A stretch of 64,000 nucleotides of DNA, taken from NCBI GenBank assembly GCA_944366945.1, contig CALVWJ010000006.1, forward strand, positions 39,088 through 103,087. The letters run 5' to 3'. Position numbers and translations under genes: made by a program. Below, piece after piece: positions 36,997 through 45,520 of the stretch; positions within the stretch are counted from its first letter, which is position 1; every line of letters begins with the position of its first letter. The stretch is from an uncultured Clostridia bacterium. Lineage in GTDB: Bacteria > Bacillota > Clostridia > Christensenellales > CAG-138. Below the pieces are notes generated by a model. It searched no databases, was not told where the DNA came from, and was given only the letters and a program-made list of their open reading frames with translations.

Positions 36997-38286
36997 ATGA
37001 AGGCGGCATTTTGCACGCTTGGATGTAAGGTTAATCAATATGATACAGAGGCGATGCGGGAACTGTTTGAAAAAGCAGGCTATGAGACCGTAGATTTTAG
37101 CGAACCGGCGGATGTTTACTTAATTAACACCTGCACGGTGACGCAAACAGGCGATAAAAAATCCCGTCAGATGATCTCACGGGCTCATGCGCTTTCTCCC
37201 AATGCAAAGATCGTTGTTGCGGGGTGCTATGCACAACGTGCGCCGGAAGAGGTGCTTGCGCTGCCGGGCGTAAACCTTGTGATTGGCACAAAAGAACGTG
37301 CGCGCGTGGTGGAACTTGTGGAAAAGCTGGCGCAGGATAAGCAAGATGCTGTGTCGGATCTTCGAACGGAACGGACCTTTGAACCACTTACCGCATCCCA
37401 TGAAGGCAGGACGCGCGCACAGCTGAAGATCCAGGAAGGATGCGACCGCTTCTGCACCTATTGCATCATTCCTTATGCGCGTGGCCCCATCCGCAGCAGA
37501 CCGCTTCAAGATGTGCGGTCTGAGCTGGAAAAACTTGCAGCAGCGGGCTATCATGAGGTCGTGCTTACCGGCATTCACTTGATGTCCTATGGGCGTGATC
37601 TCGGGGATGGCGTTACGCTGATTGATGCAATCGCGCAAGCGGAGGGGCTTTCTCAAATCCGCCGGATCCGCTTGGGGTCACTTGAACCGCAGCTCCTTTC
37701 GGAAACGTTTGTGCGGGCATTGGCAGAAAACCCCAGGGTATGCCATCAGTTTCATCTCTCTTTACAAAGTGGGAGCGCTGGCGTCCTAAAACGCATGAAC
37801 CGGCGCTATACGCCGGAGGAATATGCGGAATGCGTTCACCGATTGCGCAGCGCCATGCCGGGATGCGCGATCACAACGGACATCATCGTTGGCTTTCCGG
37901 GGGAAACGGAGGAAGAATTTGAAGAAACGCTTGCTTTTGCGCGCCAGGTTTCGCTCTCGCGCATCCATGTTTTTCCATATTCAAGACGCGCCGGAACAAA
38001 AGCTGCAGCCATGCCAGGCCAGATTTCCCGCGCGGTAAAAGCGCAGCGTGCAGCAAAACTTGGAAGGCTTGCTGAAACGCTTGCCGCCGAATATGCGGCG
38101 CGCTGGGTGGGAACAGAGCAGGAGGTGCTTTTTGAAGAACGCGAAGGGGAGTACCTTGCTGGGCATACAGGAACTTACTTGCGCGTGCTGGTCCCATCCA
38201 CAGAGGATACATTGTGCGGCACATTCGCGCGCGTGCGCATTTTAAGCGCGGAAGCCGGAGTTTTGCATGGAATGCTGCTTGCATAA
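36997..38286 (+). CDS. mtaB: tRNA N6-threonylcarbamoyladenosine C2-methylthiotransferase MtaB
   Basis: 429 residues. N-terminal MTTase domain with TLGCKVNQYDTEAM, INTCTVT and VAGCYAQ cysteines for one 4Fe-4S cluster; radical SAM CDRFCTYCIIPYARG near residue 149; C-terminal TRAM domain. The CKVNQ form of the first motif distinguishes MtaB from MiaB. It converts t6A37 to ms2t6A37 in tRNAs decoding ANN codons. Eighteen bases after rsmE with GCAAGGAG. Confidence 0.96.
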   Translation: MKAAFCTLGCKVNQYDTEAMRELFEKAGYETVDFSEPADVYLINTCTVTQTGDKKSRQMISRAHALSPNAKIVVAGCYAQRAPEEVLALPGVNLVIGTKERARVVELVEKLAQDKQDAVSDLRTERTFEPLTASHEGRTRAQLKIQEGCDRFCTYCIIPYARGPIRSRPLQDVRSELEKLAAAGYHEVVLTGIHLMSYGRDLGDGVTLIDAIAQAEGLSQIRRIRLGSLEPQLLSETFVRALAENPRVCHQFHLSLQSGSAGVLKRMNRRYTPEEYAECVHRLRSAMPGCAITTDIIVGFPGETEEEFEETLAFARQVSLSRIHVFPYSRRAGTKAAAMPGQISRAVKAQRAAKLGRLAETLAAEYAARWVGTEQEVLFEEREGEYLAGHTGTYLRVLVPSTEDTLCGTFARVRILSAEAGVLHGMLLA

Positions 38287-38333
38287 ACAATATTTTTATA
38301 TAAGATTCCAATTAAAGAAAAGGAGGATACACA

Positions 38334-38672
38334 ATGGAGAACTGCCTGTTTTGCAAAATTGCAAAAGGGGAAATTCCATCGCAGAAGGTATATGAAGATG
38401 ATGCGGTGCTTGCTTTTCGGGATATTTCACCTGCGGCACCCGAACATGTGTTGATCATTCCCAAAAAGCATTATGACAACATCCTTCAACTAGATGACAA
38501 TGCATTGCTCGGCCACATGTTTGAAGTGGCGAGGCAAGTAGCGCAAACGCTGGGAATCGATAAAACCGGATTTCGCATCGTTATCAATACGGGGAAGGAT
38601 GGCGGGCAGACGGTTGAACACCTGCATCTGCATTTGCTGGGCGCGCGGGAACTCGGGTGGCCGCCCGGTTAG
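38334..38672 (+). CDS. HIT family nucleotide hydrolase (HinT-like)
   Basis: 112 residues. NCLFCKIAKGEIPSQKVYEDD at the N-terminus and the histidine triad HLHLHLLG near the C-terminus place it in the HinT branch, phosphoramidate hydrolases acting on AMP-lysine-type substrates. AAAAGGAGG precedes the ATG. It follows mtaB and precedes rpsU, as often in Clostridia. Confidence 0.95.
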   Translation: MENCLFCKIAKGEIPSQKVYEDDAVLAFRDISPAAPEHVLIIPKKHYDNILQLDDNALLGHMFEVARQVAQTLGIDKTGFRIVINTGKDGGQTVEHLHLHLLGARELGWPPG

Positions 38673-38682
38673 TATACATAGC

Positions 38683-38710
38683 CCCATCTTACCCCGCAGA
38701 TGGGTTCCCT
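38683..38710 (+). terminator. Possible weak terminator after the HIT gene
   Basis: CCCATCT (38683-38689) / AGATGGG (38698-38704) with only a short pyrimidine run after it. rpsU has its own promoter just downstream, which supports transcription ending here. Confidence 0.35.
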
Positions 38711-38777
38711 GGAACTATAGCAATGGAAGCTTTCTTTAGGCAGGGTGTGGAATCATAAAATTCCACTGCAAATGCTG

Positions 38778-38806
38778 TTGACTTTGTCACGCGCTTACCG
38801 TATAAT
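38778..38806 (+). promoter_or_regulatory. Strong sigma-A promoter of rpsU
   Basis: TTGACT (38778-38783), 17-base spacer, TATAAT (38801-38806). Confidence 0.88.
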
Positions 38807-38883
38807 TGCTTTGTGTTTCGGTAGTCCTTATGCGATGGCAACGGCACGGTGTGCTATGTTGCGGTGAGAGGGGAGGGAAAATG

Positions 38884-39054
38884 ATGGAAATTCGTGTAGG
38901 CGAAAACGAGTCCCTGGAAAGTGCTCTTAAACGGTTTAAACGGAAATGCGCACGCTCTGGCGTCCTTGCTGAGGTCCGCAGGCGCGAGCACTATGAGAAG
39001 CCAAGCGTAAAACGCAAGAAGAAGGCGGAAGCTGCCAGAAAGCGTAAGTATTAA
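38884..39054 (+). CDS. rpsU: 30S ribosomal protein S21
   Basis: 56 residues, normal for S21. [25 protein letters not shown] is cut by nothing and the tail is highly basic ([14 protein letters not shown]). The ATG at 38884 is 7 bases after GGAGG; the ATG at 38881 is only 4 bases away. Has its own strong promoter and terminator. Confidence 0.96.
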   Translation: MEIRVGENESLESALKRFKRKCARSGVLAEVRRREHYEKPSVKRKKKAEAARKRKY

Positions 39055-39132
39055 TTCGCATGGCAAATCTGATCTAATCCAGGCAATCGTGCTGAGCGCT
39101 TTGGAATACTTTGAAACAAGCTCAAGCTTTTT

Positions 39133-39158
39133 AGACCCGGCATTCCCGGGTCTTTTTC
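39133..39158 (+). terminator. Rho-independent terminator of rpsU
   Basis: An 8-bp stem, AGACCCGG (39133-39140) / CCGGGTCT (39146-39153), followed by TTTTC. Confidence 0.88.
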
Positions 39159-39170
39159 ATTTCATTGTGC

Positions 39171-39179
39171 CATACGATA
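39171..39179 (+). promoter_or_regulatory. Possible mother-cell sigma (E/K) -10 element of the ymxH-like gene
   Basis: CATACGATA fits the sigma-K -10 CATAnnnTA exactly and the sigma-E -10 CATACAAT at 7 of 8 positions. No clear -35 is seen. A start about 7 bases on would give a 25-base leader to the GTG at 39211. Confidence 0.4.
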
Positions 39180-39210
39180 GGATATGAGATGCTTGAGAGG
39201 GGAAACGTGC

Positions 39211-39453
39211 GTGGCTAGCATTAATTTTTGTGACCTTAAACGCAAGGAGGTTATCAACTTGTGCGATGGCGCAAGGCTTGGCTGCATTTGCGATTTAGAA
39301 ATGGATGCTTGCTCAGGGGCGGTTTATGCGATCATTGTGCCAGGCCCGCCGCGCCTTTGGGGGCTTCTGCGCAGCGATGAAGAGCTTGTGATTCCATACA
39401 ATAAAATTAAAAAAATTGGGGACGACGTGATTCTGGTGGATATAGTGCTGTAA
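39211..39453 (+). CDS. YlmC/YmxH family sporulation protein (PRC-barrel)
   Basis: 80 residues. NFCDLKRKEVINLCDGARLGCICDLE, IVPGPPRLWGLL and YNKIKKIGDDVILVD are typical of the YlmC/YmxH family, small PRC-barrel proteins made during sporulation in Firmicutes; function unknown. GTG at 39211 is 8 bases after AGAGGGG and gives a start aligned with the family; an in-frame ATG at 39184 would lie upstream of the ribosome binding site. The neighbours nrdR and pgeF are its usual partners. Confidence 0.85.
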   Translation: MASINFCDLKRKEVINLCDGARLGCICDLEMDACSGAVYAIIVPGPPRLWGLLRSDEELVIPYNKIKKIGDDVILVDIVL

Positions 39454-39500
39454 AACGCGGCACACTTGACCATGCAGGGATAGAAACGCAGCGTACATTG

Positions 39501-39509
39501 TGATATAAT
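39501..39509 (+). promoter_or_regulatory. Extended -10 promoter of nrdR
   Basis: TGATATAAT is a consensus extended -10 (TG-N-TATAAT). The -35 position (TAGAAA, 39481) is poor. Confidence 0.6.
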
Positions 39510-39536
39510 ATCGAAAAACTGCATGGAGGTCGCGGA

Positions 39537-39995
39537 ATGAAATGTCGGTATTGCCTCGGCACAGAAAGCAGGGTTGTGGATTCCCGCCCAGCAGATGATG
39601 GAACCAGCATACGCCGGAGACGTGAGTGCATGTCCTGCGGAAGACGATTCACTACATATGAAAAAATTGAAGAAATCCCGATCATGGTGGTGAAAAAGGA
39701 CGGCCGCAGAGAGGCGTTCGACAGCACAAAGATTCTTGCCGGGATACGCAAGGCTTGTGAAAAACGTCCCGTATCTGCCGCAGACCAAGACAAGCTGGTG
39801 GACGAAGTTGAAAGGGAGGTTTTCAATACCCTAGAACAGGAAGTTACGAGCAAATATATTGGAGAACTCGTAATGAAAGGCTTGAAGCGGCTGGATGAAG
39901 TTTCCTATGTGCGTTTTGCATCGGTTTACCGCCAATTTAAAGACATTAACACCTTTATGGAAGAACTCAAGCTCCTTCTGGAGGAAAACGAGTGA
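39537..39995 (+). CDS. nrdR: Transcriptional repressor NrdR
   Basis: 152 residues. Zinc ribbon with CRYCLG and [15 protein letters not shown], followed by an ATP-cone domain ([29 protein letters not shown]). NrdR senses ATP/dATP and represses ribonucleotide reductase genes. Preceded by GGAGG and an extended -10. Overlaps the pgeF start by GTGA, so the two are coupled. Confidence 0.97.
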   Translation: MKCRYCLGTESRVVDSRPADDGTSIRRRRECMSCGRRFTTYEKIEEIPIMVVKKDGRREAFDSTKILAGIRKACEKRPVSAADQDKLVDEVEREVFNTLEQEVTSKYIGELVMKGLKRLDEVSYVRFASVYRQFKDINTFMEELKLLLEENE

Positions 39996-40837
39996 GGCAG
40001 GCTGAATACGAAGCGTTTGCTGCGCGGATACATCACGGCTATGAATATGGAGAAAACGATGGCGTGGGCTTTTTTCGGGCTGTTGCGCTTTCCAAATTGC
40101 CGGGGCTATTGCATGGCTTTACAGCGCGCATGGGCGGAGTAAGTGCGCCGCCATTTGATTCGTTAAACTTGACTTTTGGAAAAGTAGATGCCAGGGAAAA
40201 CGTAGAGCGTAATTTTGAGATTTTTTGCAAAGCTGCGAACGTTCCCTATGAATCGCTTTGCATCATTAATTTTGAACATGGCACCCATGTAGCAGCCGTC
40301 ACGCATGCAGATTGCGGGCGTGGCTTTTCAATCGAAGCGCTGCCACCTTGCGATGGCCTTGTTACCAACGATCCAGAGGTTACCCTCGTTTCCTCCCATG
40401 CAGATTGTGGCGCTTTTTTCCTTTATGACCCTGTACGCCGGGCGATTGGCATTGCGCATGCGGGATGGAAGGGAATGCTTGGCCGAATTGGAAAAAACCT
40501 GGTGGAAGCGATGGTCAACAACTATGGGAGCAATCCCGGGGATATAATTGCTTCCAATGGCCCATGCATTTGCCGCGATTGTTACGAGGTGGATGCTACC
40601 CTTGCAGCGCAGTTTGAAGCGGAGTTTGGACTCGATTGCAGCGCGCAGGGGAAGCCGGGGAAACACCAGCTAGATCTTGAAATTCCAGCAGCGGTTCAAC
40701 TTTTGGAAGCTGGCATTTTGCCGGAACACATCACGCTTATGCATGCGTGTACGTTCGAATTGCCGGAATTCCTGTTTTCGCATCGGCGCGCACGTGGCAC
40801 AACGGGCGATATGGCTGGATTTATCAAACTTGTATAA
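39992..40837 (+). CDS. pgeF: Laccase-domain protein PgeF (YfiH/YlmD family)
   Basis: 281 residues. [11 protein letters not shown], the SHADC copper/zinc-type motif, [22 protein letters not shown] and [14 protein letters not shown], and DMAGFIKL at the end are signatures. YfiH/PgeF was called a polyphenol oxidase and is now viewed as a purine nucleoside phosphorylase/adenosine deaminase-like enzyme or peptidoglycan-editing factor. GTG start overlaps the nrdR stop. Confidence 0.92.
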   Translation: MRQAEYEAFAARIHHGYEYGENDGVGFFRAVALSKLPGLLHGFTARMGGVSAPPFDSLNLTFGKVDARENVERNFEIFCKAANVPYESLCIINFEHGTHVAAVTHADCGRGFSIEALPPCDGLVTNDPEVTLVSSHADCGAFFLYDPVRRAIGIAHAGWKGMLGRIGKNLVEAMVNNYGSNPGDIIASNGPCICRDCYEVDATLAAQFEAEFGLDCSAQGKPGKHQLDLEIPAAVQLLEAGILPEHITLMHACTFELPEFLFSHRRARGTTGDMAGFIKLV

Positions 40838-40856
40838 TTCATACTGTGTATCTTTT

Positions 40857-40904
40857 GCCCCATCGGGACATGCTGTAAGCATGATCGATGGGGCTTTTGT
40901 TTTG
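40857..40904 (+). terminator. Rho-independent terminator after pgeF
   Basis: GCCCCATCG (40857-40865) / CGATGGGGC (40886-40894) with an inner CATGCT/AGCATG helix, followed by TTTTGTTTT. Confidence 0.9.
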
Positions 40905-40933
40905 ATTCAATACACGGGAAGGTGGTTTTTGGA

Positions 40934-41389
40934 ATGTATATATATGAAAGCCTTTGTGCCTGCGCGGTGATTGCAGCTGCAAGTGGCGCACTACACGATG
41001 CCTGTGCGCGTCTTTCAATCCGCCCGTTTGCGATTGCTTATGCGGGGGCGGTGCTTTTGCTGATCAGCCCGTTTTCCGTCATGCCGCTTGCAGAGCTTCG
41101 ATGCAATGCTGCCGTAATCTTTCTTCCAATTTATTTTCTGATTCAAAAGATAGACGCCAAGCGAAATCATCTATGCGCCGCATCCACATGGCGCACAATG
41201 TTCCTTGCAGCACTTCTTCCGGTTGTATGGACGCTTGCTGCAGCCCTCATAGAGCTGTGCCAGCGTGACTATGCTTGCGTAGCACTGGATGGTGTTGCAT
41301 TGCGCAACGTGCAGGTAGTTTTCTGCGCAGTGGCGTTTTGTGGTATATTAGTGCGCAACATAAGGCGTGAAGCGCATAAGCCGGCTTAA
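40934..41389 (+). CDS. Unknown integral membrane protein upstream of spoIIIA
   Basis: 151 residues with about four hydrophobic segments (around 5-22, 33-52, 62-72, 90-108, 128-143) and basic loops (KIDAKRNH, RNIRREAHKPA). I do not recognise a family. The ATG at 40934 lies 8 bases after AAGGTGG. It sits between the pgeF terminator and spoIIIAA, the place where Bacillus has the unrelated-looking small membrane protein YqhV, so a link with sporulation is possible but only positional. Confidence 0.6.
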   Translation: MYIYESLCACAVIAAASGALHDACARLSIRPFAIAYAGAVLLLISPFSVMPLAELRCNAAVIFLPIYFLIQKIDAKRNHLCAASTWRTMFLAALLPVVWTLAAALIELCQRDYACVALDGVALRNVQVVFCAVAFCGILVRNIRREAHKPA

Positions 41390-41512
41390 AAGCACCATAC
41401 ATTTCTACTTTCATCTCATAGATCCCATATTTCGCCAATCTCATAAAATGCTTTCGGTTCTGTTTCTGCAAGCCTGTACATATCATAGAACAAAATGGGA
41501 GGACAGGCAGCG

Positions 41513-42427
41513 ATGAATGAAATTGGCAACCGGCCGCTGAATGAATTGCTGCGCGTATTGCCTGCGCGCTTGCGCACTGCCGTGTTGCAAGCGGGCACGG
41601 AAGGGCTGGAAGAAATCCGCGTGCGCGCAGGACGGCCAATCCAACTCCTTTATGCAGAAAAAGAATACATGCTTCCACTGGTTGCCGAGGCGTCATTTTG
41701 CACTTTGCTATTGGAAAACCTGTGCGAGCATTCAGCTTATGCGCGGGAGGCAGAGCTGAAGGAAGGGTTTTTAACGCTGCCTGGTGGCTGCCGAATTGGT
41801 GTCACTGGCCGCGCGGCGCTCGAATGTGGCAATATAACGCATATGGCCAGGGTTGCCTGCTTCAGCTTGCGTATTGCACGGGAGCATAAAGGGTGTGCGG
41901 AGCCGGCCCTTCCGATGCTTTTGGATCAAGCTGGGCGACCCATTCCAACACTTTTGCTTTCACCGCCCGGTACAGGAAAAACGACATTCCTCCGAGATGT
42001 GGCGCGGTTGCTTTCCAATGGAGGCTTAGGGAGGCGCGGGTTTAAGGTCGCAGTTGCAGATGAGCGTGGCGAGCTTGCAGGTGCAAATGGTGGTATACCT
42101 CTGCTGGATGTAGGCCTACGGACGGACGTAATGGATGGATGCCCCAAAGCAGATGCCATGGAACGGATGCTGCGCAGCATGTCACCAGAGATCATTGTGA
42201 CGGATGAGCTTGGAAACGAAGCAGACGCGCAAGCTGTATGCCAAGCCTCAGCAGGCGGCGTATGTGTGATTGCATCCGCGCATGCAGGAAGCATAGCAGA
42301 TGTCAAACGCAAGATTTATCTTGCGCCGCTGCTGGAAAATGGATGCTTTCAGCAAGCAGTGCTTCTGGAAAGGAATGGGAACAAGCTTCGCTTTTATGCT
42401 TATCCATGCGGGGAGGTGGCAACATGA
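41513..42427 (+). CDS. spoIIIAA: Stage III sporulation protein AA
   Basis: 304 residues. A secretion-ATPase-like (PilT/VirB11-related) protein with EEIRVRAGRPIQL at the N-terminus, Walker A SPPGTGKTT near residue 150, DERGEL and SPEIIVTDELG (Walker B). SpoIIIAA powers the AA-AH/SpoIIQ channel between mother cell and forespore. Start at MNEIGNRPLNELL is 9 bases after GGGAGG. The gene opens a tight eight-gene operon; its stop overlaps spoIIIAB. Confidence 0.96.
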   Translation: MNEIGNRPLNELLRVLPARLRTAVLQAGTEGLEEIRVRAGRPIQLLYAEKEYMLPLVAEASFCTLLLENLCEHSAYAREAELKEGFLTLPGGCRIGVTGRAALECGNITHMARVACFSLRIAREHKGCAEPALPMLLDQAGRPIPTLLLSPPGTGKTTFLRDVARLLSNGGLGRRGFKVAVADERGELAGANGGIPLLDVGLRTDVMDGCPKADAMERMLRSMSPEIIVTDELGNEADAQAVCQASAGGVCVIASAHAGSIADVKRKIYLAPLLENGCFQQAVLLERNGNKLRFYAYPCGEVAT

Positions 42428-42933
42428 ATGCACTTTTTGCGGTTGCGCTGTTTTGTGTCTGTGTTTTCTTTGGAAATGGAAAGGCCGGGGCACTTCGTGT
42501 TCGCAAACGGGTGCTTTCAGCGATGGAAGAGGATATCCGCCGGCTGGCTGACCAAATGGAACTGCGTCCAGCTCCGCTCTCCGTGCTTCTTACACAATTT
42601 GAACCCAGAACTGAAGCATTTTGGGGGATTTTCAGAAAAAAACTTGGCGGAGAAGCGTCTGTGGCAGAGCTTTGGAAAGAAGCGGTCATGGAAGCAGCCC
42701 AAGCGCGCAATGGGTTTGAACTGCTTTGCGCTGAAGAAACAGCTATCTTGATGGATTTTGGGCTGGGACTTTCCAATGTTGGGCTTGCAGCACAGCGGGC
42801 AAATGCGACACTTACATGCAAACGCCTGTCGGCCCGCGTTATGGCTGTTGAGCAGGAGCTCGCTCAAAAGGGGAAATTGTTTGAATCATTGGGCGTCCTT
42901 GCTGGCCTTGCGCTTGCGCTTCTTGTGATATGA
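42424..42933 (+). CDS. spoIIIAB: Stage III sporulation protein AB
   Basis: 169 residues. N-terminal membrane helix, a soluble helical domain with LRVRKRVLSAMEEDIRRLADQMELR and the C-terminal membrane helix (FESLGVLAGLALALLVI) resemble type II secretion GspF-like SpoIIIAB. Ribosome binding site GGGGAGG lies in the end of spoIIIAA and the start overlaps its stop. Confidence 0.94.
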   Translation: MNALFAVALFCVCVFFGNGKAGALRVRKRVLSAMEEDIRRLADQMELRPAPLSVLLTQFEPRTEAFWGIFRKKLGGEASVAELWKEAVMEAAQARNGFELLCAEETAILMDFGLGLSNVGLAAQRANATLTCKRLSARVMAVEQELAQKGKLFESLGVLAGLALALLVI

Positions 42934-42942
42934 GGGAAAAAG

Positions 42943-43140
42943 ATGGGGATTGAAATCGTATTCAAAATTGCAGGAATCGGGATCTTAATTGCGATCATCT
43001 GCCAGCTGCTTAAGCAAACAGGGCGCGATGATATGGCGATGCTCGCGGCACTTGCCGGGCTTGTTATTACATTGATGATGGTAATTGATCTCATTGGATC
43101 ACTGTTTGACAGCGTCAAACAGATCTTCCAGTTATATTAA
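42943..43140 (+). CDS. spoIIIAC: Stage III sporulation protein AC
   Basis: 65 residues, two membrane helices, with IFKIAGIGILIAIICQLLKQTGRDDMA, almost diagnostic for SpoIIIAC. A membrane component of the feeding-tube complex. GAGGGAAAAAG precedes the start; 9 bases after spoIIIAB. Confidence 0.96.
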   Translation: MGIEIVFKIAGIGILIAIICQLLKQTGRDDMAMLAALAGLVITLMMVIDLIGSLFDSVKQIFQLY

Positions 43141-43158
43141 GCAGGAGGAAAAACTGGC

Positions 43159-43560
43159 ATGGCGGTGTTTAAGATTGTGGGCATTGCGCTTATGGCAGTG
43201 GCGGCATCGCTCGTGCTGCGTGCCTATCGGCCAGAGCTTGGGCTTCAGATCGCTGTCGCAGCGGGTGTGCTGATCCTCATGCTTACGCTCGATGAGCTTA
43301 TTGCGCTTTCAAGCTTTCTTTCAGAGACGCTGGTACGCTTCCAAATCGACCCGGGTTATCTAAAAGTAATGCTTAAAGTAATTGGCACGGCCTATCTAGC
43401 ACAGTTTGCAGCGGACCTTTGCAGGGATGCGGGGGAAAGCGCGGTCGCAGGCAAAGTAGAACTCGCCGGGCGCGTGCTGATCCTTGCGCTGTGCTTGCCC
43501 GTACTAATGTCAATCCTTGAAATGGTCGGCAGCATTCTATCCAACCATGCGGCAGCGTAG
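43159..43560 (+). CDS. spoIIIAD: Stage III sporulation protein AD
   Basis: 133 residues with about four membrane helices. FKIVGIALMAVAASLVLRAYRPELG at the N-terminus and KVIGTAYLAQFAADLCRDAGESA are SpoIIIAD signatures. GCAGGAGGAAAA precedes the ATG. Its end overlaps spoIIIAE. Confidence 0.95.
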   Translation: MAVFKIVGIALMAVAASLVLRAYRPELGLQIAVAAGVLILMLTLDELIALSSFLSETLVRFQIDPGYLKVMLKVIGTAYLAQFAADLCRDAGESAVAGKVELAGRVLILALCLPVLMSILEMVGSILSNHAAA

Positions 43561-44698
43561 GATGGCGTTGCTCTTAATGAGCATGCTTTGCTTGTTCCTC
43601 CCTTCTGCTACCCGCGCAGACGAGCTTTCCCAGGAAAGCGAAGACCAGCTGGCAGCCTATGATCTCAGCGCGTGGGAAGCTTACTATGAAAGTTTACCAG
43701 AGAGCGTTCGCGCCATTTGGGAAGGGGTAGACCTTACGGGGGTGATCAAGCGGATTGCAGGAGGAGAAGGCATTTCCTATGATAATTTTCTAGGATCGGT
43801 TGGAAGCGCTGCCCTGCATGCGTTACGGGAACAGGCTGGGATTTATATCTCCCTCATAGGGGTTGCGCTTATTTCCGCGATTGCGGAGATCCTTTGCGGA
43901 GGCCGCGAAGGAACGGGGGAAACGGTCGGCATTTTGTGTTTTGGCATGAGCGCCGCAGCCATCTCCTATGCTTTGATGCAGATGGTTTCAGTTGCACGCA
44001 CTGCAATCGATGCGCTCTGCGCCTTTATGGAAATTGCAACGCCGGTCCTTTCGTTTTCGCTTGCAGCGGTTGGAAGCGTAACCCTCAGCGGGGCAGTTCA
44101 GCCAACGATGGCATTTTTAAGCGCAACGATTGCGGGGATTTTTAAAACGGTCATCCTTCCGCTTACAGCAGCCGGCGGCGCAGCGGTGATTGTAGGTGGG
44201 CTTACGCAGCGGATGGGGCTTTCGCAGGTGCACAAGCTCATTAAATCCGCCGTGAAATGGATTACGGGTGCGGTATTTACAATCTATTTTGGGATTGTTG
44301 CCCTGCAGGGGCTAAGCATGGGCGGGGCAGACAGCCTTGCATTGCGCGCTGCAAAGTATACGCTTGATAAAAGTGTACCAATTGTTGGGGGCGTAGCGTC
44401 CGGAACATTGGAAACCGTGATTGGAAGCGCAGTGTTGATTAAAAACGCCGTGGGAGCAGCCGCAATGCTAATCGTGGTCGGCGTAGCGCTTTCGCCTCTT
44501 TTGCAGATTGCTTGCGCTGGGTTTGCCTGCAAGATAGTTGCGGCGCTGTGCGCACCTTTGTCCGGAGACGGACGCATAACGAAACTGCTTGGCGACCTTT
44601 CGGATGTTTATAACAACCTGTTTGCTGCTGTGACGGCTGTTGCGCTCATGTTTATTATTACAGCGGGGCTCGTTATGGCAGCGGGGAATATCCCGTAA
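43547..44698 (+). CDS. spoIIIAE: Stage III sporulation protein AE
   Basis: 383 residues. Signal-peptide-like N-terminus (MRQRRMALLLMSMLCLF), an extracytoplasmic segment, then about seven membrane helices, as in SpoIIIAE, with GGLTQRMGLSQVHKLIKSAVKWITG and FTIYFGIVALQG motifs. The ATG at 43547 overlaps the spoIIIAD stop and gives the basic n-region; the ATG at 43562 is the alternative. No strong ribosome binding site, so coupling to spoIIIAD is likely. Confidence 0.92.
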   Translation: MRQRRMALLLMSMLCLFLPSATRADELSQESEDQLAAYDLSAWEAYYESLPESVRAIWEGVDLTGVIKRIAGGEGISYDNFLGSVGSAALHALREQAGIYISLIGVALISAIAEILCGGREGTGETVGILCFGMSAAAISYALMQMVSVARTAIDALCAFMEIATPVLSFSLAAVGSVTLSGAVQPTMAFLSATIAGIFKTVILPLTAAGGAAVIVGGLTQRMGLSQVHKLIKSAVKWITGAVFTIYFGIVALQGLSMGGADSLALRAAKYTLDKSVPIVGGVASGTLETVIGSAVLIKNAVGAAAMLIVVGVALSPLLQIACAGFACKIVAALCAPLSGDGRITKLLGDLSDVYNNLFAAVTAVALMFIITAGLVMAAGNIP

Positions 44699-44717
44699 GC
44701 ACAGGAAGGGGGCACAG

Positions 44718-44891
44718 ATGGAATGGATCTATTCCTTTATGCAACGGCTTGCTGCACTTGCCGTGATTGGCTTTGTGGGAGAGATGCTGCTCCCACGTGG
44801 CACGCTGCGCACAAGCGCAAAACGCGCGCTGTCGCTCATTTTACTGCTGTATGCCGCGGAGCCGGTGCTGCAGCTTATTGTGCGGCCATAG
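44718..44891 (+). CDS. spoIIIAF: Short SpoIIIAF: membrane region only
   Basis: 57 residues. MEWIYSFMQRLAALAVIGFV and the loop EMLLPRGTLRTSAKRALSLI match the two N-terminal helices and the MLLP-x-G/S-x3-yak loop of SpoIIIAF. The family is normally around 200 residues with a soluble C-terminal domain; here translation stops after the second helix, and spoIIIAG begins 24 bases later, so nothing of the domain is left. AGGAAGGGGG precedes the ATG. Position between spoIIIAE and spoIIIAG supports the call. Confidence 0.83.
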   Translation: MEWIYSFMQRLAALAVIGFVGEMLLPRGTLRTSAKRALSLILLLYAAEPVLQLIVRP

Positions 44892-44914
44892 GATGGATAC
44901 AGGGAGGATAGACG

Positions 44915-45520
44915 ATGGCAAAACAGGGAGGCATTGCCTGGAACAAGCTGCTTGGGAAGCTCACGGAGCGCATGAAAAAAGATAAACGCTTCGAGCTGTG
45001 CGTTTATGGAGCCTTGGTACTTTTAGGCGTGCTGATCTATGTGGCAACAACTGGGCCCCAAAGCGTTGATACCAAGCCAGCCGTGCAGGAGGATGCTGAT
45101 ACGATGTATTCCAGCGAGCGCGAGACGGAGGAACGGCTGAAAAACGTCCTTTCCTGCATTCGTGGTGCAGGAGAAGTTGAAGTGATGATTACCTACGATA
45201 CGGGCACGCAAATCGTTCCAGCGATGAGTACGGATACGCAGACCGGCGTGACGCAAAGCTCGAGTTCTGGTTCAGAATCCCTTACGGAAAACAGAACCGA
45301 ATCCTCGCGGCCGGCTACGATTTCGCAAAGCGGCGGGAATGAGGCAATCGTGCTTACGGAAAAGCAACCGGTTGTGCGCGGCGTGATCGTAATTGCGGAG
45401 GGCGCGGCGGACATAAGCGTTCGGATGAACCTGCAAAATGCAGTAAGGACGGTGCTGGGCGTTGATCTTTCCTGCATTGAGGTATTTGAAATGAAAACAA
45501 TTCAAAAGGGGGAATCGTAA
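44915..45520 (+). CDS. spoIIIAG: Stage III sporulation protein AG
   Basis: 201 residues. One N-terminal membrane helix (about 27-43), then a ring-forming (RBM) extracytoplasmic domain with ERLKNVLSCIRGAGEVEVMITY, a Ser/Thr-rich insertion, and PVVRGVIVIAEGAAD. SpoIIIAG forms a large ring in the intermembrane space between mother cell and forespore. Stop overlaps the spoIIIAH start (TAATG). Confidence 0.95.
   Translation: MAKQGGIAWNKLLGKLTERMKKDKRFELCVYGALVLLGVLIYVATTGPQSVDTKPAVQEDADTMYSSERETEERLKNVLSCIRGAGEVEVMITYDTGTQIVPAMSTDTQTGVTQSSSSGSESLTENRTESSRPATISQSGGNEAIVLTEKQPVVRGVIVIAEGAADISVRMNLQNAVRTVLGVDLSCIEVFEMKTIQKGES

Noticed and set aside
41427..41449. Sigma-E promoter of the spoIIIA operon (ATATT ... 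CATAAAAT)
   Set aside because: The -35-like and -10-like elements are only 10 bases apart where about 14 are needed, so I did not call it; the real promoter may lie further upstream.
43547..43564. Frameshift at the spoIIIAD/spoIIIAE junction
   Set aside because: The overlap of the two genes explains the pattern; both products are complete and typical in length.
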